64,000 nt of DNA from Panulirus ornatus (GCF_036320965.1 NC_092287.1:7429797-7493796), one strand, 5' to 3'; numbered from the stretch's first letter, positions 10,566-22,367 are shown. A program made the numbers and translations. The notes: a model not told the origin generated them from the sequence alone.

Positions 10566-11605
10566 CCCACCAGAGATGAAGACAAGCGGGCCACAATCAC
10601 GTGTCTGGGGTTGTTGACACAGCTGGCCTGTACAACTGAGGCAGGTCGATCTATAGTCCTCCTCCCTCCTCCCTCCTCCTGTAGGCTCTTCCTCAGAACC
10701 CTGACGGTGAAGAAGTTCGCCAGTGTTGTCATGTGTCAGCCGCGTGGCTCACGCGAATAATATCGTCCAGGCGAGGTCGCGGGCCAAGGCCAAGTGAGCA
10801 CGCTCCGTGCATACATCTGGAGGTCAAGTTTATACACATTCTTCAGCGAGCCGGGGTTTTCTTAAGGTGGGGGAAAGGTCAATACGTACATAAGAAATCT
10901 TATTCTCCGGGGGCCCCCTTTCCTCACTCCAGTCCTCATGAAGGGCCAGAGGACGCGTAGGGTGAGGCGAGGGAGTGGAGGGAGAATATAGGGAGTGTGC
11001 TGAGGAGGTTGGGTTGATTTAAGGGTGCAAGGAGGGCGTTTGGGAAAATACGAATGTATAAGCGACTTCACCTAAATTTAGGGATCTTACTGATCCACTA
11101 GACGAAGAAGAGACTACAGTGTCTGACTACACTGCCGGCAGCAACAGCAGAAAGAAAAATAAGTCAGTGAAGGGCGATTAGAATGTCATAAGGGACTGGA
11201 GTAAAGAGATGTGGGGAGAGTTCAGGGAGGCGTGAGGGAGTGAGGAAAGCCCACAAAGAGGCCAGGTATTTGGGGACTATGGCTCAGGTGGCTGTAGCTG
11301 TGAGGCAAGTGGTGGTCATGTAGGCGTGCGTCCACACACACTAATAGCCCACACTGTAAGCACCCAGCTGTCAGGGGGAGTGGCCAGCCACCCATGCGCC
11401 GCGCCTCCCTTTCTTAACCGCACGCCATCCTCCCTGCCCACGTGCCTCTCCGTGCACCGCGCCTCCCGTCGTCAGCGCCACCAGCAGCGTCTCGTGTTCC
11501 TCGTGAGGCGGGAGTTCATCATGTCGGACGCAGCCACTGTCTCCACACGGTTCGTTCTTACTCCTGCAGCTCCACACTCCAGGGAAATCCATCTAGTTGC
11601 CTCTC
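10566..11605. other. Unique DNA, no gene seen
   Basis: About 1 kb with almost no simple repeats. GC-rich stretch at 11390-11500. A 122-codon plus frame (11326-11694) runs across it into the pyrimidine repeats and shows no recognisable domain. Confidence 0.55.
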
Positions 11606-11730
11606 ACTCCTTCCTTCTACGTGTCTTCATCCCTTCCTTCTACATGCCTCACTCCCTCCTTCCTAAATGGCTCACTCCCTCCTTCCTAACATGACCCACT
11701 CCTTCCTTCTACATGCCCTCTCCCCATCCC
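11606..11730. repeat. Imperfect CTCACTCC/CTTCCTTCTA repeats
   Basis: About five units of 24-31 bp around ACTCCYTCCTTCYWA, leading into the pyrimidine-rich flank of the satellite. Confidence 0.75.
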
Positions 11731-11910
11731 TCGACATGATTTTACCCCTTACCTCTAAATTTCTCACTCCATCTTCTACAAGCTCCTTATTCATCCATCT
11801 ACATATCTCAATGTATCCTTTTCCATACCTCCACTCCATCTCTCTACATACCTCACTTTGTGCTTACGCCTGTCTCACGTTCCCTCGTTCACACGATCCT
11901 CTCCATCTTT

Positions 11911-14900
11911 GTATTGCCCCACAACCCTCCATCATGTATTTCCTCACAACCCTCCATCACGTATTGCTCCACAACCCTCCATCATGTATTGCCCCACAAC
12001 CATCCATCATGTATTGCCCCACGACCCTCCATCACGTATTGCCCCACAACCCTCCTCCATCACGTATTGCCCCACATCCCTCCATCATGTATTGCCCCAC
12101 AACCCTCCATCATGTATTGCCCCACAACCCTCCATCACGTATTGCTCCACAACCCTCCATCATGTATTGCCCCACAACCCTCCATCACGTATTGCTCCAC
12201 AACCCTCCATCATGTATTGCCCCACAACCCTCCATCATGTATTGCCCCACAACCCTCCATCATGTATTGCCCCACAACCCTCCATCATGTATTGCCCCAC
12301 GACCCTCCATCACGTATTGCTCCACAACCCTCCATCATGTATTGCCCCACAACCCTCCATCATGTATTGCCCCACAACCCTCCATCATGTATTGCCCCAC
12401 AACCCTCCATCATGTATTGCCCCACAACCCTCCATCATGTATTGCCCCACAACCCTCCATCATGTATTGCCCCACAACCCTCCATCATGTATTGCCCCAC
12501 AACCCTCCATCATGTATTGCCCCACAACCCTCCATCATGTATTGCCCCACAACCCTCCATCATGTATTGCCCCACAACCCTCCATCATGTATTGCCCCAC
12601 AACCCTCCATCATGTATTGCCCCACAACCCTCCATCATGTATTGCCCCACAACCCTCCATCATGTATTGCCCCACAACCCTCCATCATGTATTGCCCCAC
12701 AACCCTCCATCATGTATTGCCCCACAACCCTCCATCATGTATTGCCCCACAACCCTCCATCATGTATTGCCCCACAACCCTCCATCATGTATTGCCCCAC
12801 AACCCTCCATCATGTATTGCCCCACAACCCTCCATCATGTATTGCCCCACAACCCTCCATCATGTATTGCCCCACAACCCTCCATCATGTATTGCCCCAC
12901 AACCCTCCATCATGTATTGCCCCACAACCCTCCATCATGTATTGCCCCACAACCCTCCATCATGTATTGCCCCACAACCCTCCATCATGTATTGCCCCAC
13001 AACCCTCCATCATGTATTGCCCCACAACCCTCCATCATGTATTGCCCCACAACCCTCCATCATGTATTGCCCCACAACCCTCCATCATGTATTGCCCCAC
13101 AACCCTCCATCATGTATTGCCCCACAACCCTCCATCATGTATTGCCCCACAACCCTCCTCCATCACGTATTGCTCCACAACCCTCCATCATGTATTGCCC
13201 CACAACCCTCCATCATGTATTGCCCCACAACCCTCCATCATGTATTGCCCCACAACCCTCCTCCATCACGTATTGCTCCACAACCCTCCATCATGTATTG
13301 CCCCACAACCCTCCTCCATCACGTATTGCTCCACAACCCTCCATCATGTATTGCCCCACAACCCTCCATCATGTATTGCCCCACAACCCTCCATCATGTA
13401 TTGCCCCACAACCCTCCATCATGTATTGCCCCACAACCCTCCATCATGTATTGCCCCACAACCCTCCATCACGTATTGCTCCACAACCCTCCATCATGTA
13501 TTGCCCCACAACCCTCCATCATGTATTGCCCCACAACCCTCCATCATGTATTGCCCCACAACCCTCCATCATGTATTGCCCCACAACCCTCCTCCATCAC
13601 GTATTGCTCCACAACCCTCCATCACGTATTGCTCCACAACCCTCCATCATGTATTGCCCCACAACCCTCCATCATGTATTGCCCCACAACCCTCCATCAC
13701 GTATTGCTCCACAACCCTCCATCATGTATTGCCCCACAACCCTCCATCACGTATTGCTCCACAACCCTCCATCATGTATTGCCCCACAACCCTCCATCAT
13801 GTATTGCCCCACAACCCTCCATCATGTATTGCCCCACAACCCTCCATCATGTATTGCCCCACAACCCTCCATCATGTATTGCCCCACAACCCTCCATCAT
13901 GTATTGCCCCACAACCCTCCATCACGTATTGCTCCACAACCCTCCATCATGTATTGCCCCACAACCCTCCATCACGTATTGCTCCACAACCCTCCATCAT
14001 GTATTGCCCCACAACCCTCCATCATGTATTGCCCCACAACCCTCCATCATGTATTGCCCCACAACCCTCCATCATGTATTGCCCCACAACCCTCCATCAT
14101 GTATTGCCCCACAACCCTCCATCATGTATTGCCCCACAACCCTCCATCATGTATTGCCCCACAACCCTCCATCATGTATTGCCCCACAACCCTCCATCAT
14201 GTATTGCCCCACAACCCTCCATCATGTATTGCCCCACAACCCTCCATCATGTATTGCCCCACAACCCTCCTCCATCACGTATTGCTCCACAACCCTCCAT
14301 CATGTATTGCCCCACAACCCTCCATCATGTATTGCCCCACAACCCTCCATCATGTATTGCCCCACAACCCTCCATCATGTATTGCCCCACAACCCTCCAT
14401 CATGTATTGCCCCACAACCCTCCATCATGTATTGCCCCACAACCCTCCATCATGTATTGCCCCACAACCCTCCATCATGTATTGCCCCACAACCCTCCAT
14501 CATGTATTGCCCCACAACCCTCCATCATGTATTGCCCCACAACCCTCCATCATGTATTGCCCCACAACCCTCCATCATGTATTGCCCCACAACCCTCCAT
14601 CATGTATTGCCCCACAACCCTCCATCATGTATTGCCCCACAACCCTCCATCATGTATTGCCCCACAACCCTCCATCATGTATTGCCCCACAACCCTCCAT
14701 CATGTATTGCCCCACAACCCTCCATCACGTATTGCTCCACAACCCTCCATCATGTATTGCCCCACAACCCTCCATCATGTATTGCCCCACAACCCTCCAT
14801 CATGTATTGCCCCACAACCCTCCATCATGTATTGCCCCACAACCCTCCATCATGTATTGCCCCACAACCCTCCATCATGTATTGCCCCACAACCCTCCAT

Positions 14901-16584
14901 CATGTATTGCCCCACAACCCTCCATCACGTATTGCTCCACAACCCTCCATCATGTATTGCCCCACAACCCTCCATCATGTATTGCCCCACAACCATCCAT
15001 CATGTATTGCCCCACAACCCTCCATCATGTATTGCCCCACAACCCTCCATCATGTATTGCCCCACAACCCTCCATCATGTATTGCCCCACAACCCTCCAT
15101 CATGTATTGCCCCACAACCCTCCATCATGTATTGCCCCACAACCCTCCATCATGTATTGCCCCACAACCCTCCATCATGTATTGCCCCACAACCCTCCAT
15201 CATGTATTGCCCCACAACCCTCCATCATGTATTGCCCCACAACCCTCCATCATGTATTGCCCCACGACCCTCCATCACGTATTGCTCCACAACCCTCCAT
15301 CACGTATTGCTCCACAACCCTCCATCATGTATTGCCCCACAACCCTCCATCACGTATTGCTCCACAACCCTCCATCATGTATTGCCCCACAACCCTCCAT
15401 CATGTATTGCCCCACAACCCTCCATCACGTATTGCTCCACAACCCTCCATCATGTATTGCCCCACAACCCTCCATCATGTATTGCCCCACAACCCTCCAT
15501 CACGTATTGCTCCACAACCCTCCATCACGTATTGCTCCACAACCCTCCATCATGTATTGCCCCACAACCCTCCATCATGTATTGCCCCACAACCCTCCAT
15601 CATGTATTGCCCCACAACCCTCCATCATGTATTGCCCCACAACCCTCCATCATGTATTGCCCCACAACCCTCCATCATGTATTGCCCCACAACCCTCCAT
15701 CACGTATTGCTCCACAACCCTCCATCATGTATTGCCCCACAACCCTCCATCATGTATTGCCCCACAACCCTCCATCATGTATTGCCCCACAACCCTCCAT
15801 CATGTATTGCCCCACAACCCTCCATCATGTATTGCCCCACAACCCTCCATCATGTATTGCCCCACAACCCTCCATCATGTATTGCCCCACAACCCTCCAT
15901 CATGTATTGCCCCACAACCCTCCATCATGTATTGCCCCACAACCCTCCATCATGTATTGCCCCACAACCCTCCATCATGTATTGCCCCACAACCCTCCAT
16001 CATGTATTGCCCCACAACCCTCCATCATGTATTGCCCCACAACCCTCCATCATGTATTGCCCCACAACCCTCCTCCATCACGTATTGCTCCACAACCCTC
16101 CATCACGTATTGCTCCACAACCCTCCATCATGTATTGCCCCACAACCCTCCATCATGTATTGCCCCACAACCCTCCATCATGTATTGCCCCACAACCCTC
16201 CATCATGTATTGCCCCACAACCCTCCATCATGTATTGCCCCACAACCCTCCATCATGTATTGCCCCACAACCCTCCATCATGTATTGCCCCACAACCCTC
16301 CATCATGTATTGCCCCACAACCCTCCATCATGTATTGCCCCACAACCCTCCATCATGTATTGCCCCACAACCCTCCATCATGTATTGCCCCACAACCCTC
16401 CATCACGTATTGCTCCACAACCCTCCATCATGTATTGCCCCACAACCCTCCATCATGTATTGCCCCACAACCCTCCATCATGTATTGCCCCACAACCCTC
16501 CATCACGTATTGCTCCACAACCCTCCATCATGTATTGCCCCACAACCCTCCATCATGTATTGCCCCACAACCCTCCATCATGTA
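11911..16584. repeat. 25-bp satellite array, about 187 copies
   Basis: A 4.67-kb tandem array with unit core CCTCCATCATGTATTGCCCC plus ACAAC. Most units are identical. About 30 are a B variant with linked changes ATG>ACG and GCCCC>GCTCC; seven units carry a CTC insertion (28 bp), six of them on the B type; three ACAACC>ACGACC changes each precede an ACG unit. The first few units are the most diverged. The unit lacks stops in all three plus frames, so 1578-1652 codon frames occur in every plus frame; these are not proteins. The right edge meets Penelope-like sequence at about 16583. Confidence 0.99.
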
Positions 16585-16682
16585 TATCAACTGACTGTTA
16601 TATTTCTTTCTTGTGTCTCCCCTGATGATGTGATTATTACACGAAAGTGCACTTGGGAACTTGCCGAGTTTCATTTCCCCAT
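16583..16682 (+). mobile_element. Penelope-like element end fragment
   Basis: About 100 bp aligns by eye to 63361-63475, from the TATATCA/CATATCA start through the hammerhead to GTTTCATTTYC. In the second copy this segment follows a GIY-YIG coding remnant, which identifies the family. Only the ribozyme-containing end is kept here, and its left edge is the edge of the satellite. Confidence 0.7.
16618..16658 (+). ncRNA. Hammerhead ribozyme, type I, Penelope-like
   Basis: Core CTGATGA (16622-16628) and GAAA (16643-16646). Stem II is GTG (16630-16632) with CAC (16640-16642), a 7-base loop, and one extra T before the stem. Stem III is A-G-T with A-C-T (16646-16648, 16651-16653) closed by a 2-base loop, palindromic as in self-dimerising short-stem-III hammerheads. 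Stem I is TCCC (16618-16621) with GGGA (16655-16658). Predicted cleavage is after T16654. Hammerheads in Penelope-like elements are established knowledge; activity of this copy is inferred. Confidence 0.85.
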
Positions 16683-16879
16683 GGATATATATACAAATGA
16701 CTTGTTCTACGAGTGGGTAGGATAACTGCAGAAGAAATTCTCTATTTCTGTGGTCGGTGAACACTCTGCTCTCGTGTGTGGCTCAAGCAAATACCAACAA
16801 CCAAGTGACGGCGTTACACGAGCGTCACTCACGTGGGGGCCCGTAACATGACCTCTGGCGTTGTAACGTTACTCGACGT

Positions 16880-16921
<42 letters not shown>

Positions 16922-17063
16922 GGTGACGAGAAGGTAAAGATGGTGTTCCTCTCTCAAGGGAACTGATAGACATGTTTTCGATGCCGAAGTCTGCAGTAAA
17001 GACGCACCGGTAGACTCAGGAGTTGATGTAGAGTCAGTCCTTCAGAGCTGGGAATGTGAATCT
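16659..17063. other. Unique DNA with one TG array
   Basis: Contains (GT)19 at 16883-16921. No gene is recognised. Several ACGTAAC/CGTTAC phrases near 16850-16882 are weakly palindromic. Confidence 0.6.
16883..16921. repeat. (GT)19 microsatellite
   Basis: Pure GT tract. Confidence 0.95.
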
Positions 17064-17352
17064 TTACGACCCTTGAGCACGACGGTACGACCCCTTGAGC
17101 ACGACGGCGCGACCCCTTGAGCACGACGGTACGACCCTTTGAGCATGACGGTACGATCCTTTGAGCATGACGGTACGATCCTTTGAGCACGACGGTACGA
17201 CCCTTGAGCACGACGGTGCGACCCCCTGAGCACGACGGTGCGACCCTTTGAGAACGACGGTGCGACACTGGGGTACGACTGTATAACACTTGACGACTCT
17301 CAATGCGACGGGACAGCAACTGATCACGATGGTACGACCCTTGGGAACGACA
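17064..17352 (-). repeat. Dispersed GTACCGTCG minisatellite, locus 3a (minus orientation)
   Basis: Nine clear 22-bp units reading TTGAGCACGACGGTACGACC on the plus strand to about 17272, then decayed units to 17352. It is the reverse complement of the units at 1072 and 10366. Confidence 0.95.
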
Positions 17353-17420
17353 GGTCGCGGAGCTTTTGACCTGCTCCTCAAGGGCCGCTCATGTCAGAGG
17401 CCAGACAATCACAGCCTGGA

Positions 17421-17553
17421 GGTCTTACCGTCGGCCTCTCAAGGATCGTACCGTCGTGCTGAAGGGTCGTACCGTCGGCCTCTCAAGGATCGTACCGTCG
17501 TGCTGAAGGGTCGTACCGTCGTGCCGAAGGGTCGTACCGTCGTGCCGAAGGAA
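17421..17553 (+). repeat. Dispersed GTACCGTCG minisatellite, locus 3b (plus orientation)
   Basis: Six to seven units facing the array at 17064. A 44-bp dimer, one half with GTCGGCCTCTCAAGGATC and one with GTCGTGCTGAAGGGTC, occurs twice. Together with 3a it forms a large imperfect inverted repeat with a ~70-bp centre. Confidence 0.95.
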
Positions 17554-17970
17554 GGAGTTAAAGTCGCGTGTGGCTCCTGTTAAAGCTGGGTGGATGTGCC
17601 TTTTAAAGGTTATGCATCTCTTGAAGCTGAATTTGTGGCCCCTCGCAGGGAAATCCCTTAAAGTTGGACTCGCGTTTAACTTCGATGCCCTTAAAGACGC
17701 ACTTAAAAAAAAAAAAAAAACACATCCACACCGACTCCCCCTTTAAAGTTGAGGGAAATAACAACTGGCCCCGGGAACCACACCGAGAGAATTCATGTTG
17801 TGTGGATTGTATCGTTTGTAACATATTCATGTGGGTCGAGACGTGGACGAGTCAAAGACGTGGGGTTTACCTCCCACCATTGCCCGTACAATTGAGGAAC
17901 ATTAAAACTGCAGTAGCTGAATATGGATGTTCCTTACCTCTCTTCTGTCTGACTCTTTTGTCTGTTTCTG
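17554..17970. other. Unique DNA, no gene seen
   Basis: An A run at 17705-17720. TTAAAG-containing phrases recur (17580-17745) without a clear period. Confidence 0.55.
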
Positions 17971-18130
17971 AATTGGTTACAGCTTAATGGGAAGGGTTGA
18001 AGGGGTTTCTCTGGGGGAGATGTCTTAAAAGGTGAAAGATGGAGTTTCCTTTACTTATGAATTGGTTGTAGTGTAAAGAGAGCTCTTTTGGGGAGGGGTT
18101 CTGAAAAGGTTAAAGATGGAGTTTCCTTTT
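17971..18130. repeat. Two diverged tandem copies of a ~80-bp block
   Basis: GAATTGGTT and AAAGATGGAGTTTCCTTT each occur twice, the latter 78 bp apart (18034 and 18112). Confidence 0.75.
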
Positions 18131-18160
18131 CAAGTCTTGTACTTACAGAATGCGGTGACG

Positions 18161-18162
<2 letters not shown>

Positions 18163-18207
<45 letters not shown>
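18163..18207. repeat. (TG)22 microsatellite
   Basis: Pure TG tract. Confidence 0.96.
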
Positions 18208-18208
<1 letters not shown>

Positions 18209-18527
18209 GCCAGGGGGCGAGGCAGCGGCAGCAGCGAGGCCTTCCAAGCTACGAAGTGGCTGGGCACGAGGCTGGGGGGCGGGGAGAGTCTACGGCCATT
18301 ACACAGTTGTGGCAGTTAACGTGATCTCCCGCTTTTATGAGGATTTACATCTCCCTCCGTCTGTGGCTCAGGCGGCCATGAATGAACAAGTGGCTGCATC
18401 CCCCCCCCCCCCCCCACACACACACACAAACCATGAAATGTGGCTATGGGTATAGCTTCTCGCGGCGGGAGTCGCCCCCTCCCGCCCCCCACGTCTCTAG
18501 CAACGGTTCTCCAACCCCCCCTTTACC

Positions 18528-18528
<1 letters not shown>
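18208..18528. other. No gene; C run plus short AC run
   Basis: A run of about 16 C at 18400 followed by (AC)6. Frames are low complexity. Confidence 0.6.

Positions 18529-18593
<65 letters not shown>
18529..18593. repeat. (TC)32 microsatellite
   Basis: Pure TC tract. Confidence 0.97.
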
Positions 18594-18596
<3 letters not shown>

Positions 18597-18746
18597 CACA
18601 AGGCCCACGACAATGGTTCATTCCTGCAGTAAAGCTTTTAAAGTGGACGCCAGATCAGAGAGACACACAGGGCTTTTGGGTGGGTTGGTGCGTGCTCACC
18701 CCCCACACACAGAAAGTCACCCCCACCCCACCCACTTTAGACGAAA

Positions 18747-18748
<2 letters not shown>

Positions 18749-18831
<83 letters not shown>
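18749..18831. repeat. (CT)41 microsatellite
   Basis: Pure CT tract, 155 bp after the previous one. Confidence 0.97.
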
Positions 18832-18835
<4 letters not shown>

Positions 18836-19166
18836 CTTTGTTGTGCCGAGCTGCAAAACGACCAACAAACGCAGCGCTAAATGTCGAGACGCACGGCGTA
18901 AATTGGGTTTGGAATATTGAAGCAACTAGCGTAGACTGAAGACCCCCCCCCGTCCACCCCCCCGCTTTTTTGTTTTTATTACCCCCGACGTGAAAGAGAC
19001 GAGAGGACGACCACGCCCATGGGCGTGTCGGCGTGGGCGCGCGCGTTATATATACACGACAGTGCATCATGGGGGGTGGAGGGGGGGGGGACTCTTGTGT
19101 AGTTCCACTCTATTGTTGTTGTGGGAGACGATAACATCTCCCTCCCCTCCCTATCAAGCCAAAGAA

Positions 19167-19167
<1 letters not shown>
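18832..19167. other. Unique DNA, no gene seen
   Basis: C and G runs at 18942-18963 and 19074-19090 frame a GC-rich block with a GCGCGCGT run near 19038. Confidence 0.55.
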
Positions 19168-19212
<45 letters not shown>

Positions 19213-19235
19213 CAGACAGACAGACAGACAGACAC
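19168..19235. repeat. (CA)21 then (GACA)6
   Basis: CA repeats pass into GACA tetranucleotides at about 19210. Confidence 0.96.
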
Positions 19236-19600
19236 GTGTGAGATCGACCCCCACCACCGACACGTTTCTGAACCACATTATCGATGGAGATCTTCGATGA
19301 CAATCATACACAGTAAACAAACCTCTCCCCTCCACCCCCTCCCCCTCTCCGTAAATAATAATAATAAAATATCGTAACGTAACATCTGGTTAGCGTGGAG
19401 GAGGGGAAGGGAAGGACGGGACACGGAGTTTACTTCGTTTATGTAAGGGATGAAAAAATAGAATGATAACAAAAATGTTTGAAGTGAGAGTTTGCGAGCG
19501 TGAACACAGGCCATCTTAAATGCCTTTTATCCCCAGGGCGAGACGAGGAAGGATCGGTGTAATTATGGGAGCGTAATGGACCGTGGTGGGAATGCCTCTC

Positions 19601-19603
<3 letters not shown>
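19236..19603. other. Unique DNA, no gene seen
   Basis: Short AAT run at 19355. The 78-codon minus frame shows no domain. Confidence 0.55.

Positions 19604-19658
<55 letters not shown>
19604..19658. repeat. (CT)27 microsatellite
   Basis: Pure CT tract. Confidence 0.97.
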
Positions 19659-19662
<4 letters not shown>

Positions 19663-19883
19663 CAACCCCTTCTACCCTAGACCCAAGGGGGGCTCTTCCC
19701 TCCCTCCCTCCCTCCCGGGGTCATCGACGATGAAGACCAGGAGGGAGGGAGGAAGGAGGAGGGAGACGACCCCCTCCTCCCTCCCTCATCTCCTCAGACC
19801 ACCACCACCATCACTGCCACACCCTCGACCCCTCCAACCCAACCCAGACCCCTCAGGCCACTTAGCCGTACTGCTAATCCGCT

Positions 19884-19884
<1 letters not shown>

Positions 19885-19946
<62 letters not shown>
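19885..19946. repeat. (CA)31 microsatellite
   Basis: Pure CA tract. The 226 bp to its left are CCT/GGA-rich, with a CTCCCTCC block facing a GGAGGGAGG block (19700-19790). Confidence 0.97.
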
Positions 19947-19949
<3 letters not shown>

Positions 19950-20435
19950 GACTGGTTCGTTACGCGTAATGACGACCTACGCCGACCGAATGACGTAAGA
20001 CTTGTGTATATTCCTATGTCTTTCCCCCTGCGTCAAGCGTTCGCAGAAGCGTACGCTTCCGTCCTTCCACGAACATGAACGTAACTGGAAGAGGTAGCGG
20101 TAAATAATAGTGAGTATTGCATGACGGAAGCGCTCCTGAGCGCATGGCGTCTGACTGACCATTCGTATCGCCTGGGGGGTCAACAGTCATTTCCTAGTTC
20201 GTCGTGTGCTCCCCCCCCCCCTAATCATGACTGTCATGCAGGACCGGTAGCGTCCAGAAGGTGGTCACGTGTGAGACGGGGTTGGCATGTAGTTAGGGGT
20301 GGGCGGGTGGAAGAAGAGGGGGGGTTGGGGGTGGTAGGAGTGTGGCTGGAATGTTGGGGTAGAGATGGGAGGTGTGTGTGGTGGTGTGGGGGGGAGAGGA
20401 GGAGCTCGGATGTAGCAGTCGGGAGCGATCTTAAA
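19947..20435. other. Unique DNA, no gene seen
   Basis: Left half mixed with many CG dinucleotides; right half (20275-20410) strongly G-rich. C run at 20211-20222. Confidence 0.55.
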
Positions 20436-20440
20436 AGGTC

Positions 20441-20453
20441 AGGTCAGAGGTCA
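20441..20453 (+). promoter_or_regulatory. Perfect DR1 element
   Basis: AGGTCA-G-AGGTCA exactly fits the DR1 consensus of RXR/HNF4/COUP-type receptors. A further AGGTC lies directly upstream, and a dispersed minisatellite array starts about 10 bp downstream, as at 1044 and 2261. Confidence 0.3.
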
Positions 20454-20459
20454 CTCCTT

Positions 20460-20575
20460 CGTGCACTAAGGGTCGAATTGTCGTTGCTCGAGGTCTGTAC
20501 CACCGTCATCGGAAAGGGTCGTGCTGTCGCGTCGTGGTCACATCGTTGCGTTCACGGGTCGTCCCGTCGTGCACG
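20460..20575 (+). repeat. Dispersed GTACCGTCG minisatellite, locus 4
   Basis: Four or five strongly decayed units (GGGTCGAATTGTCG, GGGTCGTGCTGTCG, GGGTCGTCCCGTCG). Confidence 0.75.
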
Positions 20576-21462
20576 GTGGTGGCTCAGCGGCGGTTTCACA
20601 CGTGTCTAACTTCTGCCGTAAGTGTGAGAAATGAGCGACAGAAACGCAGGCAGCATCGCACTGCCTCACTGGGTTGAGCGCGTGGGGTGACGAAGCTTAG
20701 GGCGAGCTGACAAGAGTGGTGTGCGTGATGGCGCAGGGAAGGCGCGGCAGGGGTATCCCTTGGCGCTGGTGCACCGTCGTAGTGGCGTCCGTCACGAAGC
20801 AGAGGCTTGTCCTTGCCCCCTCTCAGGATAGGTAGATCGCAAAGGCCCCAAAGGTTCATGCCGAATGGAGAGGGGCGCTGAAGAGATCCCTGGGGGGGAA
20901 CTGCGGTAGAAGAAGGCTCTGACCATGACGAGGACCCCGTTGGTAAAGGGGAAAAGAGTTGCAATCACCTGAGGGAGCCGCTGTCGACTATGGAGAAGCC
21001 CCACAGGCTCCTGGAGGGGAGGTAGAGCCAGGAGTCACGCAGGACAAGATAGGCTCAGGCGCCAGAGGGGCGCGCACGCGGCCTGAGGCAAGCCGGGTGC
21101 CCCAGTTACCGAGCGATTGCAATGATTTCCCCAAGTATGTAGGGAGTTGGTTCAGCCGCTGCGGAGGGACCGGGGGAGAATTATGGAGGACCGTTGATTG
21201 CAGTGCGTCTGAAGTGGGTGGAACCTTCCGTTGTGAATGGGTCAAGCGTCGTTCACCCTTCTCTCGGTACCTCTACGACCTACGAGGGTCACACAGGGGG
21301 GGTCAAACGAGGTTAATGTCTGATACTCCTTTCCGTGAAGTTAGGCGAGGTTGTCTACAACTGCTGGCCGTGAGGTCGATTACACAACTTCAGGACGCCG
21401 TCAGAGAGGCAAGGCTGTGTGGAGCGACGCTGGGGGCGGCGGGTGGGAAAATATGTCGTTGC
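20576..21462. other. Unique CpG-rich DNA with the longest repeat-poor open frame
   Basis: A 225-codon plus frame (20959-21636) is the longest in the window that is not mainly a repeat. Its residues near 165-180 (LVLKGRNVLLEGL) are translated from a decayed minisatellite unit, it has no recognisable domain, and its GC-rich composition favours chance open frames. I do not call it a gene. Confidence 0.4.
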
Positions 21463-21512
21463 AGTCATACCCTCGTGCTCAAGGGTCGTAACGTCCTACT
21501 CGAGGGGTTAAT
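21463..21512 (+). repeat. Dispersed GTACCGTCG minisatellite, locus 5
   Basis: Two decayed units, CCTCGTGCTCAAGGGTCGTA then CGTCCTACTCGAGGGG. Confidence 0.65.
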
Positions 21513-21708
21513 TACACTCGCGCAGGAAAGTTTGTGTGACGCTGACGTGACGGAGTTCTTCAGGGGAGGGAGGGGTGTACATAGGGCAGCGCACGAGTGG
21601 ATAATTACATGTAATTCCACCCCTTGGATCGAGTAATGTGGATGGCGTGGCGAATCATTTTCGTCTCACGGGGCATAAACAAACGTTCTGGAATTATCTC
21701 GACAAAGG

Positions 21709-21741
21709 GTGTGTGTGTGTGTTTGTCTGTGTGTGTGTTTA

Positions 21742-21800
<59 letters not shown>
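21709..21800. repeat. (GT)n microsatellite, interrupted
   Basis: GT repeats with TTGTCT and TTATCT interruptions in the left part and a pure right part. Confidence 0.96.
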
Positions 21801-22282
21801 TTACATCTTTTGAAGACTCGTAATTGCACACTACTTTAACCGACACGCAAATGCTAGTCATTTGCATAATGCACCACTTATCCATAAGAGAGGTACACCT
21901 AGTGCTATATGCATATAATCCAGTCAAGTATACACACAAAAAATACATTAAAAATACGACGGCGAACAATAAGACTGGGAATGTTTCTTTATACCGTGGG
22001 AGGGAAGGAGGAGGGGGAAGACCATAAGCTTCAGGAGGAATGCAAGGTGCCGGCGCACTGAGGACACTGCCGGAATTCCACGAGCAGGTGAAGACACAGG
22101 GCGTGTTTACCTTGGCGTGGCTCACGGCAGCCGCTGGTGTTCGGGGTTGGGGGCGGGGCAGCTCAGCACCACCGCTGCGAGTCCGGCAAGCTTACGGGGA
22201 ACTGTGATCTACTTCGATGCTCTTCTTCTCTTCTTCTTCTTTCCCTACGCCCAAGCGAACTATCGGTCCAAGCCACTGGGGC

Positions 22283-22285
<3 letters not shown>
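21801..22285. other. Unique DNA, no gene seen
   Basis: AT-rich to about 21980, then mixed. No domain in any frame. Confidence 0.55.

Positions 22286-22367
<82 letters not shown>

Noticed and set aside
11667..16725. Three plus-strand frames of 1578-1652 codons
   Set aside because: All three reading frames are open only because the 25-bp unit lacks stops; the products are the same peptide pattern in each frame, with no domain or flanking gene.
20959..21636. 225-codon plus frame as a gene
   Set aside because: No recognisable domain, GC-rich composition, and part of it is translated from a decayed minisatellite unit. A protein search and RNA data would decide.
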